From NCBI GenBank assembly GCA_947165025.1, contig CAMUYQ010000004.1:117101-181100 (forward strand): 64,000 bases of DNA. The letters are read 5' to 3'. Position 1 is the stretch's first letter; the number at the start of each line of letters is the position of its first letter. The notes beneath the pieces are model-generated. The model searched no databases. It was not told the origin of the DNA and was given only the letters and a program-made list of their open reading frames with translations. A program made the translations under genes and the position numbers. The DNA comes from an uncultured Lachnospiraceae bacterium. Lineage in GTDB: Bacteria; Bacillota; Clostridia; Lachnospirales; Lachnospiraceae. Of this stretch, positions 37,079 to 44,687 are shown piece by piece.

Positions 37079-37348
37079 TTACATGATCCCCGCAGCCCGT
37101 CGCAATGAGATGACTTCTTCCTGCGAGATATCCCTTACATCGTTGTAATCGGATCCGCCCCATTTCTTTACTGCATCAACTATGGCAGCTTCCTTGCAGT
37201 TGTAGCGATAGAGGGTAGCTCCAGTCTTATTATCTACGATCTCCCATGGATTGTTGATATCAGATCCCGGCATTCCTGCGGCATTTAAGATTCTGCCTCC
37301 CACAACCTGTTCAAGAGAATCGTTTGACAGTGTTTCTTTATTAATCAT
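37079..37348 (-). CDS. Double-glycine-leader peptide (bacteriocin-like)
   Basis: 89 residues; ATG at 37348 with a perfect aaggagg. The N-terminus MINKETLSNDSLEQVVGG is a classic double-glycine leader: Leu and Glu at the usual spacing, Gly-Gly at 17-18. The remaining 71 residues (RILNAAGMPGSDINNPW at the start) contain only one Cys and are not like a known bacteriocin. Such leaders are cut by C39-peptidase ABC transporters, none of which is in the window. Confidence 0.65.
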   Translation of the reverse strand: MINKETLSNDSLEQVVGGRILNAAGMPGSDINNPWEIVDNKTGATLYRYNCKEAAIVDAVKKWGGSDYNDVRDISQEEVISLRRAAGIM

Positions 37349-37478
37349 AAATCATCCTCCTTTGTAGTACTTCATCCTGCATGTATATAGTATCAGTACC
37401 TATATCACAGAAACGTCACATCATGGACCATATGGGCTTTCTTCAGAAACCCCATCAGCAAAAAAGAAATTATCCCGT

Positions 37479-38483
37479 TCCATCTCCAACACCCTTGTTG
37501 CATTTAACCGGGTTTTTATTCTTCCTTACTCTGATCATCAATCCTCCTGTATATTCCGGCAAGAACCGCGCCGGAGATGTTATGCCAGACCGAGAAGATC
37601 GCACCCGGAACTGTCGCCATGGGCATTTGCGGAAAAGTACTTGATGCCAGCGAAGTGGCAAGGCCTGAATTCTGCATTCCTATCTCTATAGAAACTGCTT
37701 TTTTTCTGGGCATGTCCATCCTAAACAGGATTCCGATAAGAAATCCGCACAGATATCCCAACAGATTATGCAGGATCACGATCATAAAGATCGTCAATCC
37801 AGTGGACAGGATCTTTTCACTATTATGTGATACAACCGCTGCAACGATCAGACATATTGCCGTTACTGATACCGTGGGCAGTGCGAAAACAATCTTCTGA
37901 GTATATTTCTCAAAGAGTTTATTGATCAGCAGCCCCAATCCGACAGGTATCAGAACAACCTGGATTATCGAAATGAACATCGACTTTACATCCACATTAA
38001 CAGATGTTCTCAAGTACAGATATGTCAACAGAGGCGTCAATAAAGGGGCCAACAGAGTGTTTATGCTCGTCATTCCCACAGAAAGAGCAGTATCCCCTTT
38101 TGACAGGTATGTTATGACATTACTTGATGTTCCTCCCGGACAGGTCCCGACAAGAACCACACCTACAAGCAGCTCATCACTTAGCCCAAAGGCTTTACCA
38201 AGCGCAAAAGCGAGAAGCGGCATGACGACAAACTGTGCAAGGCATCCGATAATAACATCCCTTGGTCTTGAAAAAACAACGGCAAAATCAGATGGTTTCA
38301 TCGTCAGTCCCATTCCGAACATAACGATCATCAGAAGATAATTGATCCATTTTGTCTGTATCCACAAACAGGTACCGGGCATAAATAATGCCAGTGCCGC
38401 GATGATCAAAACTATCCACGCCATATATTTTCCGACAAAATCACTTATTCTCTTCATATTTTACCCTGCCACCTAAAAGATAT
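37479..38483. repeat. 1-kb direct repeat, copy 1 (carries symporter gene)
   Basis: Matches 61952-62955 in the same orientation at nearly every base; I see one substitution in the gene (T at about 37555 versus C) and a one-base indel just upstream of its start (accctgcc versus acccgcc). Flanks differ on both sides. Confidence 0.95.
37516..38457 (-). CDS. Bile acid:Na+ symporter (BASS) family transporter, copy 1
   Basis: 313 residues, nine or ten membrane helices. GMGLTMKPSDFAVVFSRPRD, LVGTCPGGTSSNVITYLSKG and IGMQNSGLATSLA are BASS signatures (the latter is the Na+-site crossover region). Substrates in bacteria include pantoate or keto-acids; unknown here. The protein is identical to that at 61989-62930. 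This copy has the ordinary upstream spacer with a possible -35 TTGACT on the minus strand near 38512-38517. Confidence 0.93.
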   Translation of the reverse strand: MKRISDFVGKYMAWIVLIIAALALFMPGTCLWIQTKWINYLLMIVMFGMGLTMKPSDFAVVFSRPRDVIIGCLAQFVVMPLLAFALGKAFGLSDELLVGVVLVGTCPGGTSSNVITYLSKGDTALSVGMTSINTLLAPLLTPLLTYLYLRTSVNVDVKSMFISIIQVVLIPVGLGLLINKLFEKYTQKIVFALPTVSVTAICLIVAAVVSHNSEKILSTGLTIFMIVILHNLLGYLCGFLIGILFRMDMPRKKAVSIEIGMQNSGLATSLASSTFPQMPMATVPGAIFSVWHNISGAVLAGIYRRIDDQSKEE

Positions 38484-38587
38484 AACTACACTATCATAAC
38501 AATATCACAAGTCAATATTTTACAACAAAATATACCTTTGACGATGCGAAAAATCGTGATAAAATCGTTTCACAGGGTTTGTTTGTC

Positions 38588-38697
38588 CGCATCGCTGTAT
38601 ATGAGACCTGTCATATTTTCTTCCATTGCGTTGGTTTACCGTATATGGCTTGATATAAAAAATGCCAGATAAAAAGTGAGAGGTGAGTAGACGATTA
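38588..38697 (+). pseudogene. 3' fragment of the 60.9-kb membrane-protein gene (inverted copy)
   Basis: Read rightward it encodes SLYMRPVIFSSIALVYRIWL then DIKNAR and stop, matching the C-terminus of the minus-strand gene at 60870-61535. The match continues past the stop (gtgagaggtgagtagacgatta) over about 110 bases, inverted with respect to that locus. A relic of duplication. Confidence 0.88.
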
Positions 38698-38702
38698 AGA
38701 TA

Positions 38703-38786
38703 ATGGCTGACGACAACAAAAAAGCACTTAATGATGGAGAACTGGAAAAGATATCCGGAGGAGTTGATATCAAATTTGGCTGTTGA
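38703..38786 (+). CDS. 27-residue double-glycine mini-peptide
   Basis: ATG 38703, stop TGA 38784-38786. Reads MADDNKKALNDGELEKISGG followed by VDIKFGC. The leader has the L-x3-E-L-x-x-I-x-G-G form of double-glycine secreted peptides, leaving a 7-residue product with a C-terminal Cys. It may be a signalling peptide or a truncated RiPP precursor. gagaggtgag lies 15 bases upstream, slightly distant. It directly follows the copied membrane-protein fragment. Confidence 0.55.
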   Translation: MADDNKKALNDGELEKISGGVDIKFGC

Positions 38787-38831
38787 TGCAATTCTTGATT
38801 GGATTGAAAGAATCAGCTAAAAAGATTACGG

Positions 38832-39082
38832 AATTCTTATATAAAAAGATCCGACCCGCTAATGCGGGCCGGACCTATGATAACACTCAGTAAGATTATC
38901 CTTCGATGGCGATCAACTTCTTTTCGGGAAGCTTGGCCTCTTTCTTCGGGATATCCAATTTCAATACACCATCTTCAAACTTCGCTTTGATATCTTCCTC
39001 GGTAACACCTTCGCCGACGTAGAAGCTTCTCTGCATGGAGCCCATGTAACGCTCCTGACGTATAACTTTGCCCTTCCGGTTT
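38832..39082 (-). pseudogene. Duplicated 3' end of hsp20 with its terminator
   Basis: About 250 bases match 27511-27761 (same orientation) with several single-base differences, including the terminator at 38847-38878 and the last ~60 codons down to a stop equivalent at 38896. The match breaks off near 39082. No start, so non-coding; it may still serve as a terminator for the two small leftward genes that end at 39094. Confidence 0.93.
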
Positions 39083-39093
39083 ATTAAGGGGGA

Positions 39094-39330
39094 CTATGCT
39101 GAAAGTCGGCTCATCGCTTCTGTAATATATCCGACCTGTGATTCGCGATATCCGTCGATTTCAACGTTTGCCTCATCAAGGGGAAGATATAAGAGATTCT
39201 TGAGTACAGACCTCATGTCTCCGTGGAAGCCATGCTGGTTGATCTTTCCGTTGATATCAAATCTGTTTGCGATCTTCTTGAGCTCCATCAAATCTTTTAC
39301 TGAATCAATCTTTACTGAATAATTTAACAT
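39094..39330 (-). CDS. HPr-like small protein (1)
   Basis: 78 residues, aggtagc-like ribosome site at 39335. Sequence KDLMELKKIANRFDINGKIN then SVLKNLLYLPLDEANVEIDG resembles the HPr fold of Lachnospiraceae HPr-related proteins, but no phosphorylatable His motif is evident. Function unknown; pairs with the next gene upstream (39351-39641). Confidence 0.5.
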   Translation of the reverse strand: MLNYSVKIDSVKDLMELKKIANRFDINGKINQHGFHGDMRSVLKNLLYLPLDEANVEIDGYRESQVGYITEAMSRLSA

Positions 39331-39350
39331 TTCGCTACCTCCTTCGTCTG

Positions 39351-39641
39351 TCAGCTTGCTATTTCCAATTCGTTTAATTTTAACGAGAATTTGCCGTATG
39401 AGCGTCTGTTCGTGATATACATCAGCATTTCAACAAGATCCTCGGGACTATGAAACTTCAGTTCCATCTGATTGATAGCCTCGTCACAATCGTTCCATTT
39501 GTCATCTGCGAGAGGCTCTGATGCCGCCTTAAGCACTTCGATGCTTCCGTCGCTCGATACTATATCGATCCTTCCTGTGCATTTGGATAGTTCGGAAAAG
39601 AATTCTTTTGCGTGGCGTATGTTATAGAATATCATAGGCAC
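39351..39641 (-). CDS. HPr-like small protein (2)
   Basis: 96 residues, ribosome site ggaggtg upstream. NIRHAKEFFSELSKCTGRID and FHSPEDLVEMLMYITNR suggest the same HPr-related fold as its partner, without catalytic residues. The two lie 20 bases apart and are probably one unit. Confidence 0.5.
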   Translation of the reverse strand: MPMIFYNIRHAKEFFSELSKCTGRIDIVSSDGSIEVLKAASEPLADDKWNDCDEAINQMELKFHSPEDLVEMLMYITNRRSYGKFSLKLNELEIAS

Positions 39642-39808
39642 CTCCTTCCGCGATGGGATTCATGACTTAATACTTGCATTTCCTTCTTCCTGACTATATG
39701 ATAATCCTATAATCAGCAAAGTATAAGAGCATAAAGAGACAGATATTATAAATATATAGACATACATTTATCCCAATATGCCCTATATATGTGGAGGAAT
39801 ATAATAAT

Positions 39809-40714
39809 ATGATCATAAAATACAACTTTTCGACTGATGAAAATAACCGGGAAGACATCCCTTCAAGCAAGGATTTTCCCTTTGTCATAAAGTACACGGA
39901 GTTCTCTCAGATGCCCGGAGGCAGCGCCAGATGGCACTGGCATGATTTTTTTGAGATTACCGTCCCGCTCCAGGATGGTATGATGCTTCAGACGCCCAAC
40001 CGGACCGTCAGTTTGAATCTGGGAGAGGCAGCGTTTGTTAACAGCAGTATGCTTCATGATGTCAGCTGGGATGGTACCCCTGATGATAAGTCGTGCTATA
40101 CGTTTTTCTTTGACAGATCGATTCTTACAGGGGAATACGGAAGTGTATTTGAAGAAAAATATGTAAATCCCATTACAATGTGCAGGGATCTTGACTGCTT
40201 TCCGATACGACCGCAAAACAAAGCGGGGTTGAGGATGATGACGTTGATAAATGAAACAGTATCCAATTTCGAAAACGAGGATTTCGGTTATGAACTGCTT
40301 TCTCGATCGGCACTGTCAGAATTATGGTTGATACTTCTTGAAGAAACGGAAGAATTAAGGAAAAAAGCAAAAAAAACGGATCCGATTGATGGACAGCGGA
40401 TGAAGCAGATGATGAACTATGTGCATGACCATTTCAGGGACAAGGTGTATCTTGAAGAGATTGCATCAGCCGCCGGCATCAGTCCTCGTGAATGTGCAAG
40501 GGTCTTTAAAAGGCAGATTGGCTTTACGCCTATGGATTATCTTAATCAGTATCGGGTTCGTATGGCTGCGGATGAGCTACGTACGAGCGCCAAACCCATA
40601 TCCCTTATCGGAGAGGAATGTGGGTTTGCGTCCGATAGTTATTTCGGTAAAACATTCAGGCAATATATGGATTGTTCTCCCCGAGATTACCGAAAAAAGG
40701 CAATTATTATATAG
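39809..40714 (+). CDS. AraC-family transcriptional regulator
   Basis: 301 residues from ATG 39809 with ggagga 10 bases upstream. N-terminal cupin-like sensor (GGSARWHWHDFFEITVPL). C-terminal two-HTH AraC domain (VYLEEIASAAGISPRECAR, IGEECGFASDSYFGKTFRQY, CSPRDYRK). Likely controls sugar or stress genes; no obvious target adjacent. Confidence 0.93.
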   Translation: MIIKYNFSTDENNREDIPSSKDFPFVIKYTEFSQMPGGSARWHWHDFFEITVPLQDGMMLQTPNRTVSLNLGEAAFVNSSMLHDVSWDGTPDDKSCYTFFFDRSILTGEYGSVFEEKYVNPITMCRDLDCFPIRPQNKAGLRMMTLINETVSNFENEDFGYELLSRSALSELWLILLEETEELRKKAKKTDPIDGQRMKQMMNYVHDHFRDKVYLEEIASAAGISPRECARVFKRQIGFTPMDYLNQYRVRMAADELRTSAKPISLIGEECGFASDSYFGKTFRQYMDCSPRDYRKKAIII

Positions 40715-40728
40715 AACGATACTTCAGA

Positions 40729-40900
40729 AAATGACTGATTTTGTTAACTATTAACAGTTCATAATTTGAGAAAAAAGCGTCGCAAACGTTAATTTTGCGG
40801 CGTTTTTGCATGTTCTGAATGGTGGATTGTATTTTTTTGAATCCGACGAGCTGTTAATATTCTGTTCATATTATCATTTTGGAAATTTGATATAATATAA
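40729..40900 (+). repeat. Dispersed intergenic repeat, full copy (R2): A + terminator B + promoter C
   Basis: Module A (40731-40766): aaaATGACTGATTTTG, then the palindrome TGTTAACTATTAACA. Module B (40776-40807): hairpin CGTCGCAAA...TTTTGCGGCG then TTTTT, a terminator for araC. Module C (40808-40900): ends GTTCATATTATC, then TTGATATAAT (TATAAT 40891-40896), the promoter for birA. All three modules recur between other genes. Confidence 0.85.
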
Positions 40901-40904
40901 AAAT

Positions 40905-41672
40905 ATGAATACATCCGAAAAAGTGCTATTTATACTTGAATCCAATAAAGACACCTATACTTCGGGGGAAGAAATGGCGAGACAGTGCGGCGTTTCAAGG
41001 AACGCTGTATGGAAAGCGATAAGTGACCTTCGGGATAAAGGCTATGAAATAGAGGCGATCAGCAACAAAGGCTATAGACTGGCAGATGACACTGATATCA
41101 TATCTGCTGAGGGAATAAGAGCCGGGTTACCGGAAGATCTCAGGAAAGCCGACATTTTTGTGTATGACAGCTTGAATTCCACAAGCGACAAAGCCAAAGA
41201 GCTTGCGATGAAAGGAGCTCCCGGCGGGACAGTCATTGTTGCGGTTACACAGACGGGCGGAAGAGGACGTAAGGACCACACGTTCTTTTCTCCTAAAGGC
41301 GGGCTCTATATGAGTGTGATCTTACCTCCGGAACTTCTGTACGGTAAAGATAGCAAAGCAGTCACCTCATTTGTGGGAAGCGCAGTGGTTGGTGCAATAA
41401 AAGAGCTTACAGGTATAGAGCCTTATATTGAAGGTATTAATGATCTGTATGTTAACGGGAAAAAAATATGCGGTATCCTGCTTGAGTCTGGAAGCGAGTT
41501 TGATAGCAGCAACCTGCAATGGGTAGTGGCGGGAATAGGTATAAACTTTGATTCGGATATAAGCAGGTTTCCTGATGATGTTAAAGAAAGAGCCTCAAGT
41601 CTGTTTGATACCGGTAAAGCCACAATAACAAAGAATATGCTTATAGCGAGAATAGTTGAGAAAATATCATAA
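40905..41672 (+). CDS. birA: Biotin operon repressor/biotin-protein ligase, short form
   Basis: 255 residues. HTH at 1-60 (YTSGEEMARQCGVSRNAVWK), catalytic domain with GGRGRKDHTFFSPKGGLYMS. It ends at residue 255, without the usual C-terminal SH3-like domain (typical Firmicute BirA is ~320 residues). It attaches biotin to carboxylases and represses bioY when biotin is plentiful. The -10 (40891-40896) is 8 bases before ATG, and there is no ribosome site, so the message may be leaderless. Confidence 0.9.
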   Translation: MNTSEKVLFILESNKDTYTSGEEMARQCGVSRNAVWKAISDLRDKGYEIEAISNKGYRLADDTDIISAEGIRAGLPEDLRKADIFVYDSLNSTSDKAKELAMKGAPGGTVIVAVTQTGGRGRKDHTFFSPKGGLYMSVILPPELLYGKDSKAVTSFVGSAVVGAIKELTGIEPYIEGINDLYVNGKKICGILLESGSEFDSSNLQWVVAGIGINFDSDISRFPDDVKERASSLFDTGKATITKNMLIARIVEKIS

Positions 41673-41673
41673 C

Positions 41674-41725
41674 GTCAACCATAAACACAATATAGGTTGA
41701 CAATATTTTTTAGCTATGTTACCTT
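41674..41725 (+). promoter_or_regulatory. BirA operator and bioY promoter
   Basis: GTCAACC (41674-41680), 14 bases, GGTTGAC (41695-41701): an exact inverted repeat of the BirA-site type. TTGACA (41697-41702) is the -35 and overlaps the right arm; TACCTT (41720-41725) is a weak -10 at 17 bases. Confidence 0.8.
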
Positions 41726-41787
41726 CAAACAAGCATGTGTGGAATGATGTTTCATGAACGCAGGTATCTAAAGGAGGATAAGGCACT

Positions 41788-42354
41788 ATGAGCAGCGCAG
41801 GTTCAGTTAAGACGGAAACAGGGGTAAAAGCATTAGATCTGATATATATTGCGATCGGAGCAGCATTGATATCCATATGCTCCTGGATAAGTATACCGAC
41901 AGCGGTTCCGTTTACACTTCAGACATTTGCGGTATTTTTCGTATTGCTGCTTCTGGGAGGCGAAAGAGGAACGATCGCAATCCTTATATATATTCTGCTT
42001 GGAGCGGTTGGAGTACCTGTTTTTGCCGGATTTAGCGGGGGTGTCGGAATACTCTTCGGAAGTACAGGAGGATACATTTTTGGCTTCCTGTTTACTGGCC
42101 TTATATATATTCTGTTCATGAGATTATTCAAGGAAAACGCTGTTATCAAAGTAGCGGCGCTTGTTATTGGACTTGCAGTCTGCTATGCATTTGGAACGGC
42201 TTGGTTCATGCATGTTTATATGCAAGAAAATGGAGATACCGGGTTGATCACCGTTCTTGGATGGTGCGTATTTCCATTTATCATTCCGGATCTGATAAAG
42301 ATGGCACTTGCTATAATTATTTCAAAGAGGATAGAGCCTGTGATTAAGGCTTGA
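41788..42354 (+). CDS. bioY: BioY biotin transporter (ECF S-component)
   Basis: 188 residues, six helices. TAVPFTLQTFAVFFVLLLLGG and GVPVFAGFSGGVGILFGSTG are diagnostic BioY motifs. It imports biotin with the ECF energising module encoded elsewhere. Strong aaaggagga. Controlled by BirA. Confidence 0.95.
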   Translation: MSSAGSVKTETGVKALDLIYIAIGAALISICSWISIPTAVPFTLQTFAVFFVLLLLGGERGTIAILIYILLGAVGVPVFAGFSGGVGILFGSTGGYIFGFLFTGLIYILFMRLFKENAVIKVAALVIGLAVCYAFGTAWFMHVYMQENGDTGLITVLGWCVFPFIIPDLIKMALAIIISKRIEPVIKA

Positions 42355-42362
42355 CGATTGCG

Positions 42363-42785
42363 ATGTATGAAATTATCAGGCTAAGACCACATCATCTGCT
42401 ATGCACTCAGGGATACAGTGGGAAAGGTTATTCGGATGATTTTGTTTTAAATATGAACAGGATAACCGAGAAACTTAGAAGCGATCGAAACGCGAGGGTT
42501 GAAATTGTTTTCACTACGGACAGCTTATGTGATGATTGCCCGTTCAAAGTTTCAGATGGAATATGTAAAAGTGACAATAAGGTTCTTGGATTTGATAAGG
42601 GTGTTATAAAAGTGCTTGATCTTGAAGAGAGCGCTTATTCATACCAGGAACTTATATCAAAACTTGATGAATATCTGTCATCGGGAATTGAGGATGAACG
42701 CCTGCAAGCAATATGTGGAGATTGCAAATGGTATGCTGTCAGTGCCTGCTGGACGCACATCAAAAACAAAAAATATGTGGTTTAG
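42363..42785 (+). CDS. DUF1284-family protein
   Basis: 140 residues from ATG 42363 (TTG 42351 overlapping the bioY stop is less likely). IIRLRPHHLLCTQGYSGKGY is the DUF1284 hallmark; two Cys pairs (CDDCPF, CGDCKW) may bind metal. Unknown function. Confidence 0.8.
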   Translation: MYEIIRLRPHHLLCTQGYSGKGYSDDFVLNMNRITEKLRSDRNARVEIVFTTDSLCDDCPFKVSDGICKSDNKVLGFDKGVIKVLDLEESAYSYQELISKLDEYLSSGIEDERLQAICGDCKWYAVSACWTHIKNKKYVV

Positions 42786-42802
42786 GTTTCGCGTTTATTA
42801 GT

Positions 42803-42930
42803 AAAATGACTGATTTTGTTAACTATTAACAGTTTGTTCATAATTTAAGAGAAAAGCGCCGCAAAGTTTGATTTTGCGGCGCTTTTCTCGTGTTCTGCGT
42901 AATGAATCGAATTTTGTGAATTAGAGTATC
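42803..42930 (+). repeat. Dispersed intergenic repeat (R3)
   Basis: Module A 42803-42848 with TGTTAACTATTAACA; module B 42851-42887, a 15-bp perfect stem (GAAAAGCGCCGCAAA and its complement around gtttga); only the first part of module C follows (gtgttctgcgtaatgaatcgaattttg). Confidence 0.85.
42851..42887 (+). terminator. Strong terminator in repeat R3
   Basis: Perfect 15-bp stem with a central 7-base loop, flanked by A-run and T-run, so it could act in both directions. Terminates the birA-bioY-DUF1284 unit. Confidence 0.85.
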
Positions 42931-43068
42931 TTCATTCAAATCAGAAAAGCACCCCATTTTTTTATTACCCATGTTCGTATTATATGACAGAAGGGAAAAA
43001 CAGATACCCCTTTTATGAGCTCATAAGATACCTGATGTAAATAGTACAGGAATACGGAGGAAACCAAT

Positions 43069-43908
43069 ATGATCAAAAAAAGACAATCAAAAAGAAACGC
43101 AGCAATAATCCTGACGAGTGTGCTTTCAATAGCCATGGCTTCAACTGTTATGGCAGCACCGGGAGGTCCCGGAGGAAATGCCGGCCAGAGCGGGAATGGG
43201 GGTCCGGGAGGAAGAACTGGATTGCAAGGAGGATTTGAACAGCGAGGAGAGATGCCTTCTTTCGAGGAGGGAGAGAGGCCGGAACTTCCGACATTTGAAG
43301 AAGGAGAGAGACCGGAACCACCTGAATTTGATGGAAGTGATAGACCGGAACCGTCGGAAGGACAGATGACGGAAACGGAGGACGAGGACAGACCCGAATC
43401 TCCTGAAGGTGAAATGCCCAAACGTCCTGAAATGAAAGATGGACGCGAAATGAAGGGAATCGATACAGACAGCATACAGACAGCAATAGAGGACCTTGAC
43501 GATGAGGATGTTAAAGCTGATCTTGAGACTCTTTTAGCAGAGTATACTGAAGCAAAGTCAGCACTTGATTCCGCGATCGAGAGCGAATCGGAAGACATAG
43601 ATACATACAGAAAAGCTGAAATGGATGCTATGAAAGCGCTGAGAGAAGCACTTGATGAGGCCGGCATTGACACGCGCCCTGAACTTCCCGAGGGCGAGGA
43701 TGGCGAAAGACCGGAATTTGACAATGATTTGGGACAGACAGGAGGACAGATCATAAGAGAAGATTTAAACGGTATGAGACAGAATGTTCAGATTCCTTCA
43801 AACTCCGAAAAATCGGAACTGATAAACCGGAACAAAACAGGTTCGGAAAGTTCTTCGGGCACTACATTTAACAAGTTTGTAAAATGGCTCGAGTCACTTT
43901 TTTCATAA
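43069..43908 (+). CDS. Secreted acidic Pro/Glu-repeat protein
   Basis: 279 residues. Signal peptide ending TVMAAPGG. Gly-rich stretch (PGGPGGNAGQSGNGGPGGR), then repeats of EEGERPELPTF / EEGERPEPPEF form to about residue 130. A helical acidic region (IDTDSIQTAIEDLDDEDVKA) follows. No anchor motif found; C-terminus FVKWLESLFS is amphipathic. Perhaps a surface or cell-wall-associated protein; it precedes sigI. Confidence 0.65.
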   Translation: MIKKRQSKRNAAIILTSVLSIAMASTVMAAPGGPGGNAGQSGNGGPGGRTGLQGGFEQRGEMPSFEEGERPELPTFEEGERPEPPEFDGSDRPEPSEGQMTETEDEDRPESPEGEMPKRPEMKDGREMKGIDTDSIQTAIEDLDDEDVKADLETLLAEYTEAKSALDSAIESESEDIDTYRKAEMDAMKALREALDEAGIDTRPELPEGEDGERPEFDNDLGQTGGQIIREDLNGMRQNVQIPSNSEKSELINRNKTGSESSSGTTFNKFVKWLESLFS

Positions 43909-43964
43909 GTTAGCAGAACACGGATATATGATATAATCAAGAAAATCATTATCCGGAGAACAGT

Positions 43965-44687
43965 ATGAACCAAAGGGCAGAAGCTGCCAGATACGACGAC
44001 AGACTTAGGGAAAACTTCATACAGGACAGTGAGCAGACCATTTTGAAGATCGCTTCCAAGGTGTCGGGAAAGTACATATCAAAGAGCGATGATGAATGGT
44101 CTGTTGCCCTGTATGCCTTTAACAAAGCAATAGATTCGTATTCCAAAGAAAAAGGTGATTTTACTACATATGCGGGGGTTCTGATAAAAAGGTCCATGAT
44201 CGATCATTACAGATCTCAGAAACGATTTGACCAGGAAATACCTGCAAGTCGTGAGATCATGAGCGAAGAAGGAGAAGATGACTATAACCGTTCAATCGCA
44301 ACCGCGCTTGCAAGAGACAGCATTACCGGAAGTGAAAAGAGGGAGAGCCAGCTCAGCCTCAAAGACGAAATAATTGAAGTGAATGAAATACTGAAAGAAT
44401 ATGGTTTTTCATTCAATGATCTTAAGAATTGTTCGCCGAAGGCCGGGAAGACAAAAAAAGAATGTGCCAGGGCAATAGCTTATGTACTTGACAATGAGGA
44501 AGCTCTTGAGGCAGTCATGGAATACAGAAGGTTGCCGATCAAGGACATAACAACGGTGACGCAGGTAAAGACAAAGCTTCTTGACCGATACAGAAGATAC
44601 ATTATCATGGCGGTTGTTATCCTGAACGGAGAATATCCGCTGTTGGCAGACTATCTGAAATATGTAAGAAAGGAGGGAGACGGGTGA
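43965..44687 (+). CDS. sigI: RNA polymerase sigma factor SigI
   Basis: 240 residues. Sigma-70 region 2 is recognisable in DEWSVALYAFNKAIDSYSKE and TYAGVLIKRSMIDHYRSQKR. Paired with RsgI. In Clostridium thermocellum SigI factors respond to extracellular polysaccharides; in B. subtilis to heat. TATAAT at 43932-43937. GTGA overlap with rsgI. Confidence 0.9.
   Translation: MNQRAEAARYDDRLRENFIQDSEQTILKIASKVSGKYISKSDDEWSVALYAFNKAIDSYSKEKGDFTTYAGVLIKRSMIDHYRSQKRFDQEIPASREIMSEEGEDDYNRSIATALARDSITGSEKRESQLSLKDEIIEVNEILKEYGFSFNDLKNCSPKAGKTKKECARAIAYVLDNEEALEAVMEYRRLPIKDITTVTQVKTKLLDRYRRYIIMAVVILNGEYPLLADYLKYVRKEGDG

Noticed and set aside
42945..42990. SigI-type promoter before the acidic repeat protein (CCCCAT ... 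CGTA)
   Set aside because: The spacing between the two blocks does not match known SigI promoters; the similar motif at 47445 has a different spacing again.
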